From contig MU130378.1 of the NCBI GenBank assembly GCA_015039465.1, positions 2,298,570 to 2,362,569 on the forward strand: a stretch of 64,000 nt of DNA. The letters are read 5' to 3'. A program made the position numbers and the translations under genes. This DNA is from Phlegmacium glaucopus. Lineage: Eukaryota > Basidiomycota > Agaricomycetes > Agaricales > Cortinariaceae. The first letter of the stretch is position 1. The number at the start of each line of letters is the position of its first letter. The notes under the pieces are model-generated. The model had not been told where the DNA came from. It was given only the letters and a program-made list of their open reading frames with translations, and did no database searches. Positions 27,117 through 40,703 of the stretch are shown piece by piece.

Positions 27117-27856
27117 CTATTGACCTTGCCCGTCATCTCCATGCACAATCCCAACTCGTTTGGGTACAAAACCAGCTCGCTTTCCAGCAAATATAGGTTG
27201 GGAGTCTGCTTCAGCCGATTTTTTCTGCCACTGATCAATAAGCTTGCCGACGCCTTGGTCCGGTGATGGTGAACGATCTTCCAATTTCGAGGTCGACAAA
27301 TCAGTGCCAAATAACGTGGGCTTCCGGGGAGAGGTTGTAGGTGTAGATATCTCTGCTTCAAACGGCGCTTTTGCTGATTTAGGTGCCACAGGCTCGAATG
27401 GTTCAGCTTTACGGGATATTCTTCGAGGTCGTGGTGTGCTGTTGTCTACTGTCTGGGTATGTATCAGTTCGCCTTTTTCAAGAGCTAAGCCTTTGCGTGA
27501 TTTAGTCGGGGTTCGCGACAAGCCCACGGTTTGTCGAGGCGGTTCCTTTGAGTCTGACTGAGATTTGGAAGGGTCACCCATACTTGAATGAGAAGAATCG
27601 CTCGACATTGAGGCTTTTGATAAAAGGACATTGCTAGAACCGCTCGACATTGATGGTTTCTGGATACGTCGAGGTTCAACAGGATTCGACGTGGTCTTGG
27701 TAGTCACCGGTTTAGGAAGTGGGGAGGGTGGTCCAGCCAACTTTGCTGTCCCTCCTATAGCTTCATACCGTTCGACAATATCTGATATTGAAGTTCGACG
27801 GACAGCACGCGGTCTTGATCCCTCTGGAGGAACCAAACCAGGAGAGGGTATTGATG
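27117..27856 (-). pseudogene. 3' fragment of the Ark/NAK-type kinase gene (inverted copy)
   Basis: About 245 codons matching the C-terminal tail at 1505-2248, ending with the same DDGQGQ and stop. The frame is open but there is no kinase domain, no start context and no promoter. The 5' end stops abruptly at 27856, where STE3-like sequence begins on the other strand. A few codons are missing relative to the source (for example near SPSPDQGVGK, where the source reads SPSPERPYQGVGK). Confidence 0.85.
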
Positions 27857-28720
27857 AACCACAACACGGTCAATTGGGCCACAGTCTGGTGTGATATATG
27901 TCGGTCTTTCTTCTTTTTTAAGCAGTGACTACAAATTCTACTACTTGATAGGTCCAGGATCACTGTCGGAATTTCTGTTGCCATCTCAGCCATAGTCCTC
28001 TGCATCAATCGCCGTCTTTATCTCTTGGCATCGCCTACTTCCTTCCGAAGCGGACATGCGTCACGAAGTTGTGATTGATCTTGCTATTGGGACTGGGCTC
28101 CCTATCATAGAAACAATCCTCTGTTTGTCTTGCTATTGTCTCCACTATCCCTCTTTCACCTCATTACAGCGTTCCCCGCTCAAGGATCTCGGTTTATGAT
28201 TCCTAGGGACTATGGGTGTTTTCAGCACTCTTTCCTTCCTGGGTTACAGTCGTTATTTCCTCTGTCCCGCCATTCCTCTCGGAACTCATCGCTAGTGTTT
28301 ACGGCTGTCTGAGCATTCGTGCGTTCTATACACGTCGTTCTGAGCTAAACCAACTTGTATCAAACCATCGAAACGGTACATAAGGCTCACGTGCTTTTCT
28401 ATCTTTGACGTTCTAACTGGTATCCCCATCACACACTTTTTTCTATACTTTGGGATTGTGGGCCCAAGCATCCCTTTCCTTGGTTTGAAAGAAGAGCATC
28501 ACCATCTCTCCAATGTCATCCTACTGCCCGCCGCCTTGTGGCGCACTACTACGGTAATGGGGTTAAGCTTGGAATTGAATTGCTGGATCATGGTTTGGAT
28601 CGGTTTCCTGTTCTTTGCCATGTTCGGCTTTATTCAGGAATTGGTCAATAACTACCGAGTCATGTTTCATGCTGTTGTCCAATTTCTCAGAATGAACATT
28701 GGAATCAAGAGCCGCCCTCA
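27857..28720 (+). pseudogene. STE3 pheromone receptor pseudogene
   Basis: Decayed copy of the receptor at 11101-12343, matching from the end of exon 2 (the segment before CDI) to near the end of exon 4. Readable fragments include ITVGISVAI-like sequence, CINRRLYLLAS, TSFRSGHAS, GPSIPFLGLKEEHHH, NVILLPAALWRT and FAMFGFIQELVNNY. It has frameshifts around 27945-28060 and 28170-28400, and lacks exon 1 and most of exon 2, so it cannot encode a receptor. It is joined directly to the kinase fragment at 27856. Both pieces are inverted relative to their sources, but their order differs from a simple inversion of the 1.5-12.3 kb block. Confidence 0.85.
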
Positions 28721-29412
28721 GGCTAGAGAGACAAGTGACATGAGATAATGTTCGATTTTTTTTTGCTAATACATGGTTTCTGACTAACAACAACCATCAT
28801 TTGCAGCTGGGGCCTAGACACAGAAGAAAGCATAAAGGCATTGGCAAAGAAAGTGAAAGACAAAACAACAGTCCAACGAAGGGAAAACAAAGAATGATTT
28901 GCCCTGACCGAGTCATTCAACAAAGGGCTCAAAAAGAAAACTTGCACCCTTTATGATAATCGCCCTCAAGAGAGGGCTCATGTGATAGGTCTTTTCATTG
29001 TTACAAAAGTATAATTGATAGTCCTGCACTCTGCCTTCTTTATGAAATACTCTCAAAAAACTAACAATTCTCATTACAAGTTGAAGTCGAAACGATCCAC
29101 TATGTAAGATCAAAGACGGAAGGACATTTATACTAGTAGTTCAACCATTTTGTATTTATCTGGATCAGCTTCTGGACCGATTGTGTGGGATAAACTATCG
29201 ATTGGTGGTTATCTGGTACCCTCTCTTGGTACGTTGACTTATTGGCAGCTGCAGTAATGTATGTTGGAAATGAGCCTCTAAACCCACAATTTAGTGGTGT
29301 CCTTGGTTTCGCACTCCCAACCTGATTATAGCAGTAACGGATAAAAACTGTTATGGAGTTGTTAGAAAGGGTAAAAACTCGGATCGTAAAAATTGTATGA
29401 CTTGCATATAAT
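28721..29412. other. Intergenic, no gene recognised
   Basis: AT-rich unique sequence between the STE3 pseudogene and the NXT gene. Short ORFs on the minus strand (28913-29113, 29133-29441) show no domain and no CaaX end. I see nothing I can support as a gene. Confidence 0.35.
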
Positions 29413-30023
29413 TTATCCAACAAAACGAAGCGCGTCTGCACCTACGTAATACTTCGCGACTTCTCCTGGTTTGGTTGGTGGTGCTGTTGGGTCTGGTACG
29501 AGGATGAACGTTTGGGAGAAGACACGGGGGTGGCCTTCTATCGACCGTGCTGGCGTGTCCGGCGGGTTTCCTGATGGCCCAAGGCCATGTGTAACGTTCC
29601 CTGACACAGTTATCAGAAGCGATGGAGGTTGTGCTCCTGCAGGAAAAGATATCTGAGTGAGTGGCCAAGACCAAGAGCCACAGCCGTAGCTAACCTGGTA
29701 TCGGGTGGCAATCAAAGGATTGCACATCGTGCCTCGTCATGGGCATTTTCAAAACTAGCTGCTTCAACCCATCAATGCCCTGAAATGGCTTTCCGTTCCA
29801 TGTCAAGGATGAACTTGAGCGATAAAAGGGTGGGAGGTCGGCTAGTCGTGTGTTGGAGTCATAGGCGGTGTAGTAGATGCGGGTGAAATGGTCTGCGGCT
29901 CTTGTGGCGATTTCAATGCTGAGATACATAGAGGTGGAGATAATTTTTGAGTATATTGCGGGAGAAATAGATGGAGAGGCGATGAACACACTCGTTGGGA
30001 GTCAAGTTGGCTGGCGTTGACAT
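29413..30023 (-). CDS. NTF2-like mRNA export factor (NXT1/Mtr2-type)
   Basis: Three exons encode about 165 residues, normal for the p15/Mtr2 family. Exon 1 is the short MSTPANLTPN; the first intron splits an Asp codon at donor GTGTGT. Exon 2 holds the NTF2-fold helices and first strands (RAADHFTRIYYTAYDSNTR, LPPFYRSSSSLTWNG, GIDGLKQLVLKMP, DVQSFDCHPIPG). Exon 3 holds the remaining strands (QPPSLLITVSGNV, RVFSQTFILVPD and YYVGADALRFVG). The family pairs with the TAP/Mex67 export receptor at the nuclear pore. The gene starts only 41 bp from the sphingomyelinase gene on the opposite strand, so the two must share a promoter region. The acceptor before GAQPPS uses TTTTCCTGCAG; an alternative upstream AG would break the frame. 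Confidence 0.85.
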
Positions 30024-30064
30024 CGTGGTTCAAGTCAAAGATAGGATTTTGCCTTCCTACACTC

Positions 30065-31567
30065 ATGTCGCAAGAGTCCCAGCACATTCGTGTTCTCACT
30101 CTCAATTGCTGGTATCTTTCCTCTCAACGTCGTACTGAACAATTAAAAGTCTAAAATCCTATTGTCATAGGGGTCTCAAGTACATAGCGAAGAACCTGAC
30201 AGAACGAATCGAGGCCATTGCACGAGAACTTGCAAATTCCGACCACGATATCATCGCTCTTCAGGAGATTTGGGTCTTTGCTCATTATGAGCATGTCCGA
30301 GAGAGTGTTTCTAAACGACTGCCGCATTCAAAATTCTTTTATAGGTATGTTTTTGATCCCAAAAATGCCCCTTTGAGAGAGTAAGTAAACGCATTCTTGC
30401 CTCGTTTTAGTGGTGCGTTAGGCGCAGGGCTTGCCATCTTCAGTCGCTGGCCATTCATATCAACATCGATATACCCTTATTCTCTCAATGGCACGCCGCT
30501 CGATGTCGCTGGAGGAGACTGGTTCGTAGGCAAAGCGGCAGCCAGTGTTGTCATTCTTCATCCTGTACTTGGCCGAGTCCAAGTATTCAATACACATGTG
30601 AGTCTTTAATATACATGGTGGTTAAGCTGACCCCATTCTAGCTCTATGCCAAAGGAGGCGAGGGTGGACCAGAACACAACAGAGCCCACCGTCTCGTGAA
30701 CGCATGGGAATTCGCAAAGCTCGCTAGACAAGCTGCAGAAGTTGGAAAATATGTCATCGCTGTATTTTTACATCCTCTCCTCCGTATTTCTCCAATAGCT
30801 AAATCTATCCCTAGCTCGGTGACTTTAACAGTATTCCAACAACTTTGCCCATGACCGTCATACTAGGCCACGCCTCTCTAACTGACGCCTGGAAAGTTGC
30901 TTATCCTGATACCGACACCATCACAGCATTCACCGCCCTCGAAGCCGTTCAAAATCTTGGCATCACAGCAGACTCGCCTCTAAATTCCTGGTCTGCAGGG
31001 AAAGGCTACGCACGAGGAACTTGGGGAAAACGTCTCGACTACGTCCTATACCGCCAACCTAACCGCCCAAACCAACAATTGCCCATCCTCAAAGCCACAT
31101 CCTCCAGAGTAGTCTTCATGGACCCCGTTCCGGGACATACATTCTCCCACTCTGACCATTTTGGCCTTGAAGCGACATTTGAAATCCTTCATGTAGCTGA
31201 AGAAGAGTCAGGCGGGTCTTCCTTTTCACGCCCACCACCTCCAAGTGAACTCTCCAACGAATCGATTGCTACCACCATCCAGGCACTTACTTCTTGCTAC
31301 CGTTTCTCACGTGAACGCTCACGCAGAGAACTCCTGATCTTCGGTTTATGCATCGTAATCCTCTTTGGAGTTATAATCGGCTCAGTATGGCTTCCACACT
31401 CGTGGATCAACCCCATTTTTCTTCTGTTTACCGTGTTCGTCGCGTGGTTGGCAACAACCATGCTTTATGAAGGATTTATATTCGGAAATTGGGAATGCAA
31501 TGCGCTTATGAACGTGATTGAGGAGTTGGAGATTCATAGAAAAGGGTTGGAGATGGTTGCGAGCTAA
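30065..31567 (+). CDS. ISC1: Neutral sphingomyelinase / inositol phosphosphingolipid phospholipase C (Isc1-like)
   Basis: Several exons, the first being MSQESQHIRVLTLNCW. The core is an endonuclease/exonuclease/phosphatase fold: Asn in LTLNCW, Glu in DIIALQEIW (Mg ligand), DWFVGKAA, QVFNTH, EGGPEHNRAHR, LGDFNSIPTT (Asp-Asn pair) and the catalytic His in GHTFSHSDHFGLEATF. A C-terminal region has two hydrophobic segments (ELLIFGLCIVILFGVIIGSV and INPIFLLFTVFVAWLATTML), as in Isc1/nSMase2-type membrane enzymes. It hydrolyses complex sphingolipids to ceramide at ER or mitochondrial membranes. All catalytic residues are present. It lies divergent from NXT. Confidence 0.9.
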
Positions 31568-32086
31568 GGACTTTATTTATGGCGGATATCCGTGTAATTT
31601 GTTCAGTGCCTTCATTAACTAAGTATATAATACATATATATAAGTGCTATATCCTACTCTTGACGAGCGATAACAAGGGAATAATGTGTAAGATAGATAG
31701 ATACGGCCGTGCTGGGGTGAAAGATGTGGGTACAGAGAGCCTCTGGCGGAACTTTCGGGAGCCTTCACCATTACTCGCCCAGCATTAATAAATGAGTAGA
31801 ATAAATTAAAAAGCACTTGGGACTCTCCATTGCCACCAGCGGCTAAGCCCCCAGAGCCCAGATAATAAATTTTCAAGGTTGGGTGCTAACCCGCTGTCAT
31901 TGGTTTTGCAAAGGTCAAACCGTCATATCCTCCATCCACAAGGACCTTAGATTGTGCAACTGACTCCTCCACAACCCCGCAGTGATATTGCCTTCTTCCT
32001 GCCATTATCAAGGCCAAACACCTTCTCCGTCTTCTCACTGAAGAAGACAATCACGAAGAAATAGCTAGCGGTACGACGTGCATTGG
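31568..32086. other. Convergent intergenic region
   Basis: 3' flanks of the sphingomyelinase (plus) and hydrolase (minus) genes. No ORF with coding features was seen. Confidence 0.4.
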
Positions 32087-34517
32087 CTATGGTTGGATGG
32101 TTGACATGACCAGATTCCTTGGTGGACCCTTGAAAGACGTTGGTCGAGGTATGGAGTGATGTAACGTGAACGGGTTAGTAGAGAAATTATAAGAAGACGC
32201 GCTGTGCTTCCGGTGATGGTAACGAGGCCTAACGTCGTGTGGATGTGACTCTGGCACCGTTTGATTCTTCAATTGTAAAGCAAAAGTAGACAGGGAAGTG
32301 GTAGATTTAATCCGCCGAGGACTTGAGATGGAGGGCAAAGACAACGGGGCAGGCGGAGGCGGAACTGACATTTTAGGAGTCGACTTCATGGTGGTTGATG
32401 AAGAAGTACGTGTTGATGGCATTGACAAAGAATGCAGTGGGGGAGGAAGGAGACTCAATGGCGGGATATCGATGTCCTCAATGTGCTCAATTCCATGCTT
32501 GCTCTTGGTGCTCTCTTTTCGCGAGCCGACACCGAGGGATAGAGTAGGCCAACCGGGAGATTTGACCCAACTCGAAATATCATCACTGTCCTCATCCGAA
32601 CTGCTGCATACCTTTCCGGTCACCCCGCCTCTCTTCTCCAGCTCCTCTCCATGTTTCGAGCTCAGTCCAAACTCGTTCTTACGAGCTTGCTTATCATTAG
32701 GCGCAAGGGCCTCTACTCCATCTCCACCCACAACGACAGCATGCTCGTTCTCAATTTCCCGTTCTAGCCCCCGCTCAGCAATGACGCCAAGCATTTGTGG
32801 CGATCGACTTTGACATTGAGGTAGCATCTCACGCACGAAATTGCGCATCGACTCGAAAGAACGGCGTGAAGCATCAAGAAATGGATACGCCTGAAATACG
32901 TGGATCTGGATGGCCAAGTAAGAAATACGCGAGGACAAAGAAACAAAGAAAGCTTACAGCATCTTCGTATAATTCATGCCTCACTTGCACGCCTGCCAAT
33001 GTAGCCTTGTGGGCTAACAATATTATCTCGTCTCTTAACACCTCCGCATCCCCAGCTTGTATTAGCAGGGGTGGGAGGTCTTTGAAATCCCCAAAAAGCG
33101 GACTAGCATATGGATGAGTGAGGTACATCTCTATATTTTCGCCCAGGTACAGTGCGATGGGATTCATGTGATTATCAGCTGTTGGAAAAGGGACTACATC
33201 GTATGGGGCATTGGAATCCCATGATTCGCAGCTCATCGTGAGATCTACCAAAAACAGATGAATAATCACAGTAGGAACAGATAAGTAAACCGCAACACTC
33301 ACCCACCCAGGGCGATATGAGGATGGCGCCCGATGGCAGCGTGTAGCCGTTATCACGAAGGTACATGAGCAAGGCAAGGGATAAACCACCTCCGGCACTG
33401 TCTCCGCATATAATGATGTTTTCCGGTGGTATATGCAGATCTTCGACGAGACGCAGATATGCACACACGACGTCATGCAGTGGTCCTGGAAAGCAGGTCT
33501 CCGGGGCCAACCTGTAATCGATTGCTGTTTATGATGAAAGACATGAGAAAGATACTATCGCTAGATTGGGCCCAACTTACCAAAAACACGCGAATCTGTA
33601 TGCTTGGCTAGTGGGATTGATATGATCCGTTGTGCGGCTGCGCTTGACAGGTAGTATGCGCCTAGAAAACACCGCATTAGGAAAGAGTCCATGATCACGC
33701 CTGCTGATCAGCCAGGTGACTGGACGCACCTCCATGGATGTAGAGGACTACCCGTTCCTTCCTTTTCGAGTCTACCTTGGCTGAATCACTGCTGGTATCC
33801 CAGCTAGAGATATTGCTGTTGAGTTGAGGAGATGTCGGGTTGGACTTGTTGGCAGCCTTCCATTCAGTCTGCATTCGTTGCCAGGTCTTCCTACCGACAA
33901 CCCACTCGCCGCAGAGTTCCCGTTGACCATTTTCCATTGCATCCAAATCTGCGAGAATGCCTGGGAGATGACGTTTACTTACTCGGAATGTAACCGGAGT
34001 GACGAGGGCATCAGAAGGCAGTGGTACGAGTCCGCCAATGCTCATGAGCATACGTATAGTTTCCTGCGATTTAAACGATGATAGTAAGGATGAGGACTTT
34101 TTGTAGGATGAAGGGAAACTTGCAATGTCGACCAGTGCACTATGTCTTTCTGCACCTCGGATAAGGCTGCTAACGATTGTCATTTCGATGCCCCAAGATT
34201 GACGACGTGGACCCCAGATATGATGCGAGAGAACATCGGAAGTGACTTCCGTCGCTGTAGGTAGTTTGTCATGAGCTGTTCGATACATAATATGACGATC
34301 GAGGTTAAGTACCTTTGCTTGCAACAAAGGCTCCAAACTTCCAGTAATCCCATAGACGCAGAGGCCGTCTGGGCTGGAGTCTTAATAGTTTCGGATCTAC
34401 ACGAGCTGACGGAGGCGGAACATTAGACTGATAATGAAGTAGAGATTGAGCGGGAGAACGCTGAGATAGCTGAGATAGCTGTCGTATTGGAGCAGTGGTA
34501 GTGAACAACCAGTACAT
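32087..34517 (-). CDS. Alpha/beta-hydrolase (hormone-sensitive-lipase-like) with a long disordered tail
   Basis: Exons encode MYWLFTTTAPIRQL.., a basic leader, then LNLDRHIMYRTAHDKLP and a hydrolase core. Landmarks are the oxyanion motif VVLYIHGGAYY, the DYRLAPE motif (AIDYRLAPETCFPGP), the nucleophile elbow IICGDSAGGGLSLAL, SPWVDLTMS, and LIQAGDAEVLRDE with the catalytic Asp. The catalytic His lies just past the next intron, near VHVFQAYPF. This is the HSL/Hydrolase_3 arrangement, typical of esterases or lipases on small or lipid esters; the substrate is unknown. The C-terminal ~260 residues are Ser/Pro-rich and disordered, unusual compared with short bacterial members. The gene follows MetAP2 on the same strand by 77 bp. 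Confidence 0.82.
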
Positions 34518-34594
34518 GCAGGAGAGAGAGATGACGAGCGACGGACTGAATGATTCACATAACTACCCCAGATCACATGACCAGATACGTAATA

Positions 34595-36352
<1,758 letters not shown>

Positions 36353-36667
36353 ACTCTGGAGAGTTTGTGGCAGTTTGTGGCTGCGTCCGATGTTGTCTGT
36401 GACAGATAACGTGAGCTGGATATTAATAGACTTTGACGTACGAGCTTCAGAACTGCACTCACGACCTGAAAACCGTGAAGAACTGTCCTTACTGATACGG
36501 CCACACCTAGATTGTTATAGTGAATATGAAGCTTAGGTTACAGGTATTGTCTTGAGGCAACGGCCTAAGTCGCTGATCACCACCGGATCAAGTTACTTTT
36601 TTGGGCCTAATTTGTTTCAGCAACCAGCGTTCCACCAACTGTTTCTCCCAAACCCCAGTCAAACCAA
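36353..36667. promoter_or_regulatory. Divergent promoter region, MetAP2 / reductase
   Basis: 315 bp between the start codons of MAP2 (minus) and the reductase (plus); no ORF of note. Both promoters should lie here, but no specific element was identified. Confidence 0.4.
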
Positions 36668-38168
36668 ATGCCGACTATCGACAAAGGAGCCAAAGTTTTA
36701 GTCTCGGGTGCAAATGGATTCTTTGCCATGTGGGTGGTGCGCATTCTTCTCGAGAGAGGCTTCTCCGTTCGAGGCACCGTCCGCTCTGTCGATAAGGGAA
36801 AACATGTCATTGAATACTTTACATCACTTGGATACGGTGATAAGATCGACATTGTAGCTGTTGAAGATATAGCAAAAGTGATTTAGTGATCATCATCTTC
36901 TGGACTGTCATTCAAGGACTAACGTGGGATGGTTTGGTGCGTAGGAGGGAGCGTTTGATGAAGCAATCAAGGGAATGGATGCTGTTGTGCATACTGCATC
37001 TCCTTGCCATGCAAACGAAGGGGATCCTCAAGGCAAGGGATCTCAGTTGTTTTACATATTCGTTCTAATGCAAGTTCAACGTAGACGTCTTCGTACCTGC
37101 CGTCCAAGGAACCCTCAATATCCTCAAGAGTGCGGTAAAGTATTATCGTTTGATAACTAAATAAATAATATAAAATCTGACCGCATGGACTAGGTCTCAA
37201 GTACACCGTATTGTCATTACTTCGACCATTGGAGCTATAGCGCCGTCTAAGTCTCCCGTTGGCACCATCTACACTGAACTTGATTTTAACGAGGACATTA
37301 TTCGATTCGTCGAGCAGCTTGGCAAGAACTCTCCACCCATGTTAACCTATGTTGCTTCCAAGGCTTTGGCTGAGAAACGTATATCTATGTCAATACCTCC
37401 CCTCTCCTGCTGATATTGATCTGGTAATCATAGGTGCATGGGAATTTTACGAGGAGCACAAGTCTGAATTGCAATGGGACTTGACGATTATCACTCCTCC
37501 TTTTGTGCGTTGTTTTCATAAGTATCGCCATCCCTGAAATTTGACCGATCTTTTCGATCCCAAATAGCTTTTCGGGGTAAGTATTCCCTCATCCAGTAAA
37601 CGTTTACTGTTGGTCTGAAGATCAAATATGTAGCCGTCCATTCAGGAAGTCACATCTAAAGACACTTTGAGTATTACGATGAAGGCGTGGGCTTTCGCAA
37701 CTGATGAAACTCCGAAGCCTATCAATGGTATACCTCTGAATACAACCGCTTCGTGGGTCGACGTACGCGATTGTGCCCTTGGACATGTACTTTCCTTGGA
37801 GAAAAGCGCAGCTGGAGGCGAGAGAATCATAGTTTCAGCCTCTGGTACGTTGAACACTCTTGTTTTTATAGCTGCTTTATTCACATTTCCTTCGTACATA
37901 TAGATAATTGGGCCTGGCAAGATTGGGGTACTATGCCCCCAAATTATCATTGAAATTTTGATCTCATAACCATCATTCATTTACAGTTGACGCTGTGAAC
38001 ACGGTTTCGCCTTCCCTATCCCGCACACTCCCTGCTGAAGATATTGTGGAACAACAACCTGGAGTCTACGATACTTCCAAGCAACAGCGAATCTTGGGAA
38101 TCAAATTCAAAAGCAAAGTGGAGACTACCAAGGATATACTTGAAGACTTTGCCAAGAGAGGTTGGTGA
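36668..38168 (+). CDS. NAD(P)-dependent extended-SDR reductase (dihydroflavonol-4-reductase/GRE2-like)
   Basis: Begins MPTIDKGAKVLVSGANGFFAM, with the Rossmann motif GANGFFA, then RGTVRSVDKGKHV (NADPH-preferring Arg). The middle reads DAVVHTASPCH, then VPAVQGTLNILKSAVKSQVHRIV and TSTIGA. The catalytic Tyr-x3-Lys is in LTYVASKALAEK. The C-terminal half contains ASWVDVRDCALGHVLSLEK, DNWAWQDW and LGIKFKSKVETTKDILEDF. Role: carbonyl reduction of aldehydes or ketones in secondary or stress metabolism; the substrate is not predictable. The gene is intron-rich: one intron (37033-37084) uses a GC donor, and a 9-nt micro-exon (37568-37576) lies between two introns after TPPF. It appears intact with this structure. 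Confidence 0.85.
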
Positions 38169-38540
38169 TCAGGAGTTACCAAAACCTAGAACTCGGTCGA
38201 ATGCTGCTACTGGATAAATATAAATTTTAGCTGTCTATTCTGAATAAATCGGATAGCAGAGTGTCTTATACAAATAAATGAATATACAGTTAAGTCTAGG
38301 TGCCCTGAATGAGTTCTGAAGAGTCGCAAAACCGAGGCGTATAAAATCATTTGATCTAATTCTAGTACCGTAAGCACTCAAACGAATCTTTATGTATATA
38401 TAGCCATATTTATTTCATATAATACAGAGCTTAAGAACCAAAAAAAAGTCCAAAGACATTAACAAGGGAAGTTAAGTATGGCAAAACCGGATCGAGGAAC
38501 GAAGGATGGTCCAGCAAAAAGTAAATAAATTCTGCACTAT
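38169..38540. other. Convergent intergenic region, reductase / Rsc4
   Basis: AT-rich 3' flanks of two convergent genes. No coding features. Confidence 0.4.
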
Positions 38541-40703
38541 TCAGACAGGTCCTATCCTCTCAACGTACACTTTCCAAACCATACCTCCTACCTCGCCCAC
38601 CTCGACAACACTCGATCCAACAGAAACGCTGATACTCCACTGCCCAGCTTGTTCAGGTTGTTCTTTCATCAACGAGCCATTCAACTTGACCTGCACTTCC
38701 CCAATCTTTAAGGGCGTTTTCTTTGGTTGCTTCATCGTCTTTGCAGCAGCCTGTCTGGTCGTAACCGTAGAAACCTTGGCAGGTTTACCCTTTCCTCTCC
38801 CCTTCCCTTTCCTTCGTCCATTCTTCACGGGTAAGGGCGCGTCAGCTTCAACATCCACATCCATATCCACATCTTCTTCTTCTTCATGTTTCTCAATATC
38901 GGCTTCCTCATCCCCGCTGCTCTCATCTTCCTCATCACCCAGAAATGAGACGTTGGAGAGAAGAATACTAGTTTCCCCTGACATTAAACGTACAGCCCAG
39001 CTCTTGACTCCAGTTTTATGATCCAAATCAAACGTTCGTCCTCGAGGTTCGATTCGAAGACTTACAGACCTTAGCTGATGACTCGGAGGTAATGTCACAG
39101 GGGCAGGAGATTGTGATGCCGACTGTGTGTGTGTGTTCATGATAGAGCTGGCACGTAGAATAGGTGGAGTGGCCGATGTCGTGCTCGTAGTAGCTGCAGC
39201 TGCTTGAGGAAAATAAGATGCGTTCGGATAGTGCGATGGGGTAGCATTGATGAATGAGACAGTTTGTGCTGGCAGCTTGGGTGTCGGTGCTTGTGGTTGC
39301 ACCTGTGCAGTAGAGACTTTGGGCGCTGGGGCCTTTTTAGGTACTGGGGCTGTTGAAGGAAGAGCTGGAGAAGCGATAGGGGCGGCTGGTGCAGTTGCTT
39401 GGGCTGCGGGTTTCGCGTTCTGGGCCGGAACGCGAAGAAATAGAGAGGAAGGAGCCGTTGCTTCAAGTTTCGGAGTCTGAGTAGTTGAATTAGACGCTGT
39501 CAGTTGAGCAGCCTGAGGAGGCCTGATTTTGATCTTATTTGACGGTCGGACATATTCTAGGAGAGAATGCGGCGGTGGTAAGTCCGACATGAGTTGACGG
39601 AAGTAATCCTACAGACGCAACAATGAGTCCCATCAAGATAAAGAATATTAAGAATAGAGGTACTCGGAGAGCCATGGCATCATGCCAGATAGGAGTCTCA
39701 TCCTGATTGAACGTCAACGCATTGGAGAATACCAATTCGACATCTGCAGCAAAATCGTTCGAACTTTGGTATTCCTTACGTTTAATTCGTTTCTATGTAG
39801 CTGGTGAGTTAAGGTGTAAGAGGAGATGACAAAGTAAGACGCACAAAGATGTTTTCGAAACATTGAGGCTTTTTGATCTCCTTGTAATAAAAAGGCCATG
39901 TTTTCTTCGAGGGCAATTGCATGAATTCGTCTGATAAAACTCGTCCACTTCATGTCGTAGTTAAATAGAAGACATTGGCTGCAAAGCATAGAACCACGTA
40001 CGTTGAATCTGTCTTGCCAACTAATTTCTCTAGCCTTGCTTTGATCAAGCGATTAAGGTTCGGTGTCTTTGACTTTCCGTTCTCCATATCCTCTTCACTA
40101 GGCACCAATTTACTATATGTCTTATGAACAAGTCTCTATTTTGACGAAAAGGATCAGGGACAGCTAAGACCAGAAGAGACACAAGGTTAACTTACCAGCA
40201 ACTCTTTTGCATCCTGAAAAATGATGCTTTCGGTCTGATTATACTGTTTTGCATTTGAAAAGCAGAGTTCAAAATCGTTTTTGACGGCTTCTAAGGAAGA
40301 GTAACCGCCTGTATCGAGTTGTTTTTTAATATCATCGAGTGCAATGGGATGTTTTATGAGTTCATAATAGTCCGGATAGAGACGTTTTGAAGGTTTACGA
40401 ATAAAGTCGAAGGAAAGAGACCTGCCCCTGATGAATGATGTGTGAGAGAACGAATAAGGAAGACTGAGTTGTTGACGCTTACTCTTTGTTGACTGCATCC
40501 TTCACAATTTGCCACAGTCTCAATCCGTCCTCTTTCACTTTCTCAACATCCTCCAGCCCACCAACCTTGGACTCTTCAACGATGGGATCAGACGCACTGA
40601 TATCCACGTCGGAAGATGATCCCCCTACGTCCCGACGTCGCTTATGTCTCGTTCGGTCATTTTCTCCAGAACCGTTCATATTTCCGTGCTCGCGCTTCGA
40701 CAT
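38541..40703 (-). CDS. RSC4: RSC chromatin-remodelling complex subunit Rsc4-like, tandem bromodomains
   Basis: N-terminus MSKREHGNMNG with a basic KRRRD nuclear signal. Bromodomain 1 spans about 40498-40190 (SFDFIRKPSKRLYPDYYELI, ALDDIKKQL, NDFELCFSNAKQYNQ). Bromodomain 2 spans about 39960-39700 (EFMQLPSKKTWPFYYKEI, FENIF, then KRKEYQSSNDFAADVELVFSNALTFNQ), continuing into DYFRQLMSDLPPPHSLLEYV. Then follow an Ala/Pro-rich linker, a beta-rich region (SLRIEPRGRTFDLDHKTG), an acidic patch, a KGKGRGKGK basic stretch and a conserved end (QWSISVSVGSSVVEVG). Tandem bromodomains plus this tail match yeast Rsc4, which binds acetylated histone H3. The acetyl-lysine Asn is visible in KQYNQ and LTFNQ. 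The last exon alone would be a long disordered ORF starting at 39590. Confidence 0.85.

Larger units (their letters stand above)
23600..27856. repeat. Inverted duplication, right copy (degraded)
   Basis: Reverse-orientation copy of 1505-6250. The order is EXO5 pseudogene, Ctr gene, kinase 3' fragment. It is shorter than the left copy mainly because about 340 bp of EXO5 is deleted near 24603, plus small indels. The right edge at 27856 is abrupt: within one base the sequence changes from kinase coding sequence to STE3 coding sequence. The left edge runs into the 5' end of the orphan gene at 22128-23535. Confidence 0.88.

Noticed and set aside
32298..32813. Plus-strand 171-residue ORF
   Set aside because: Antisense to the disordered tail of the hydrolase; no domain.
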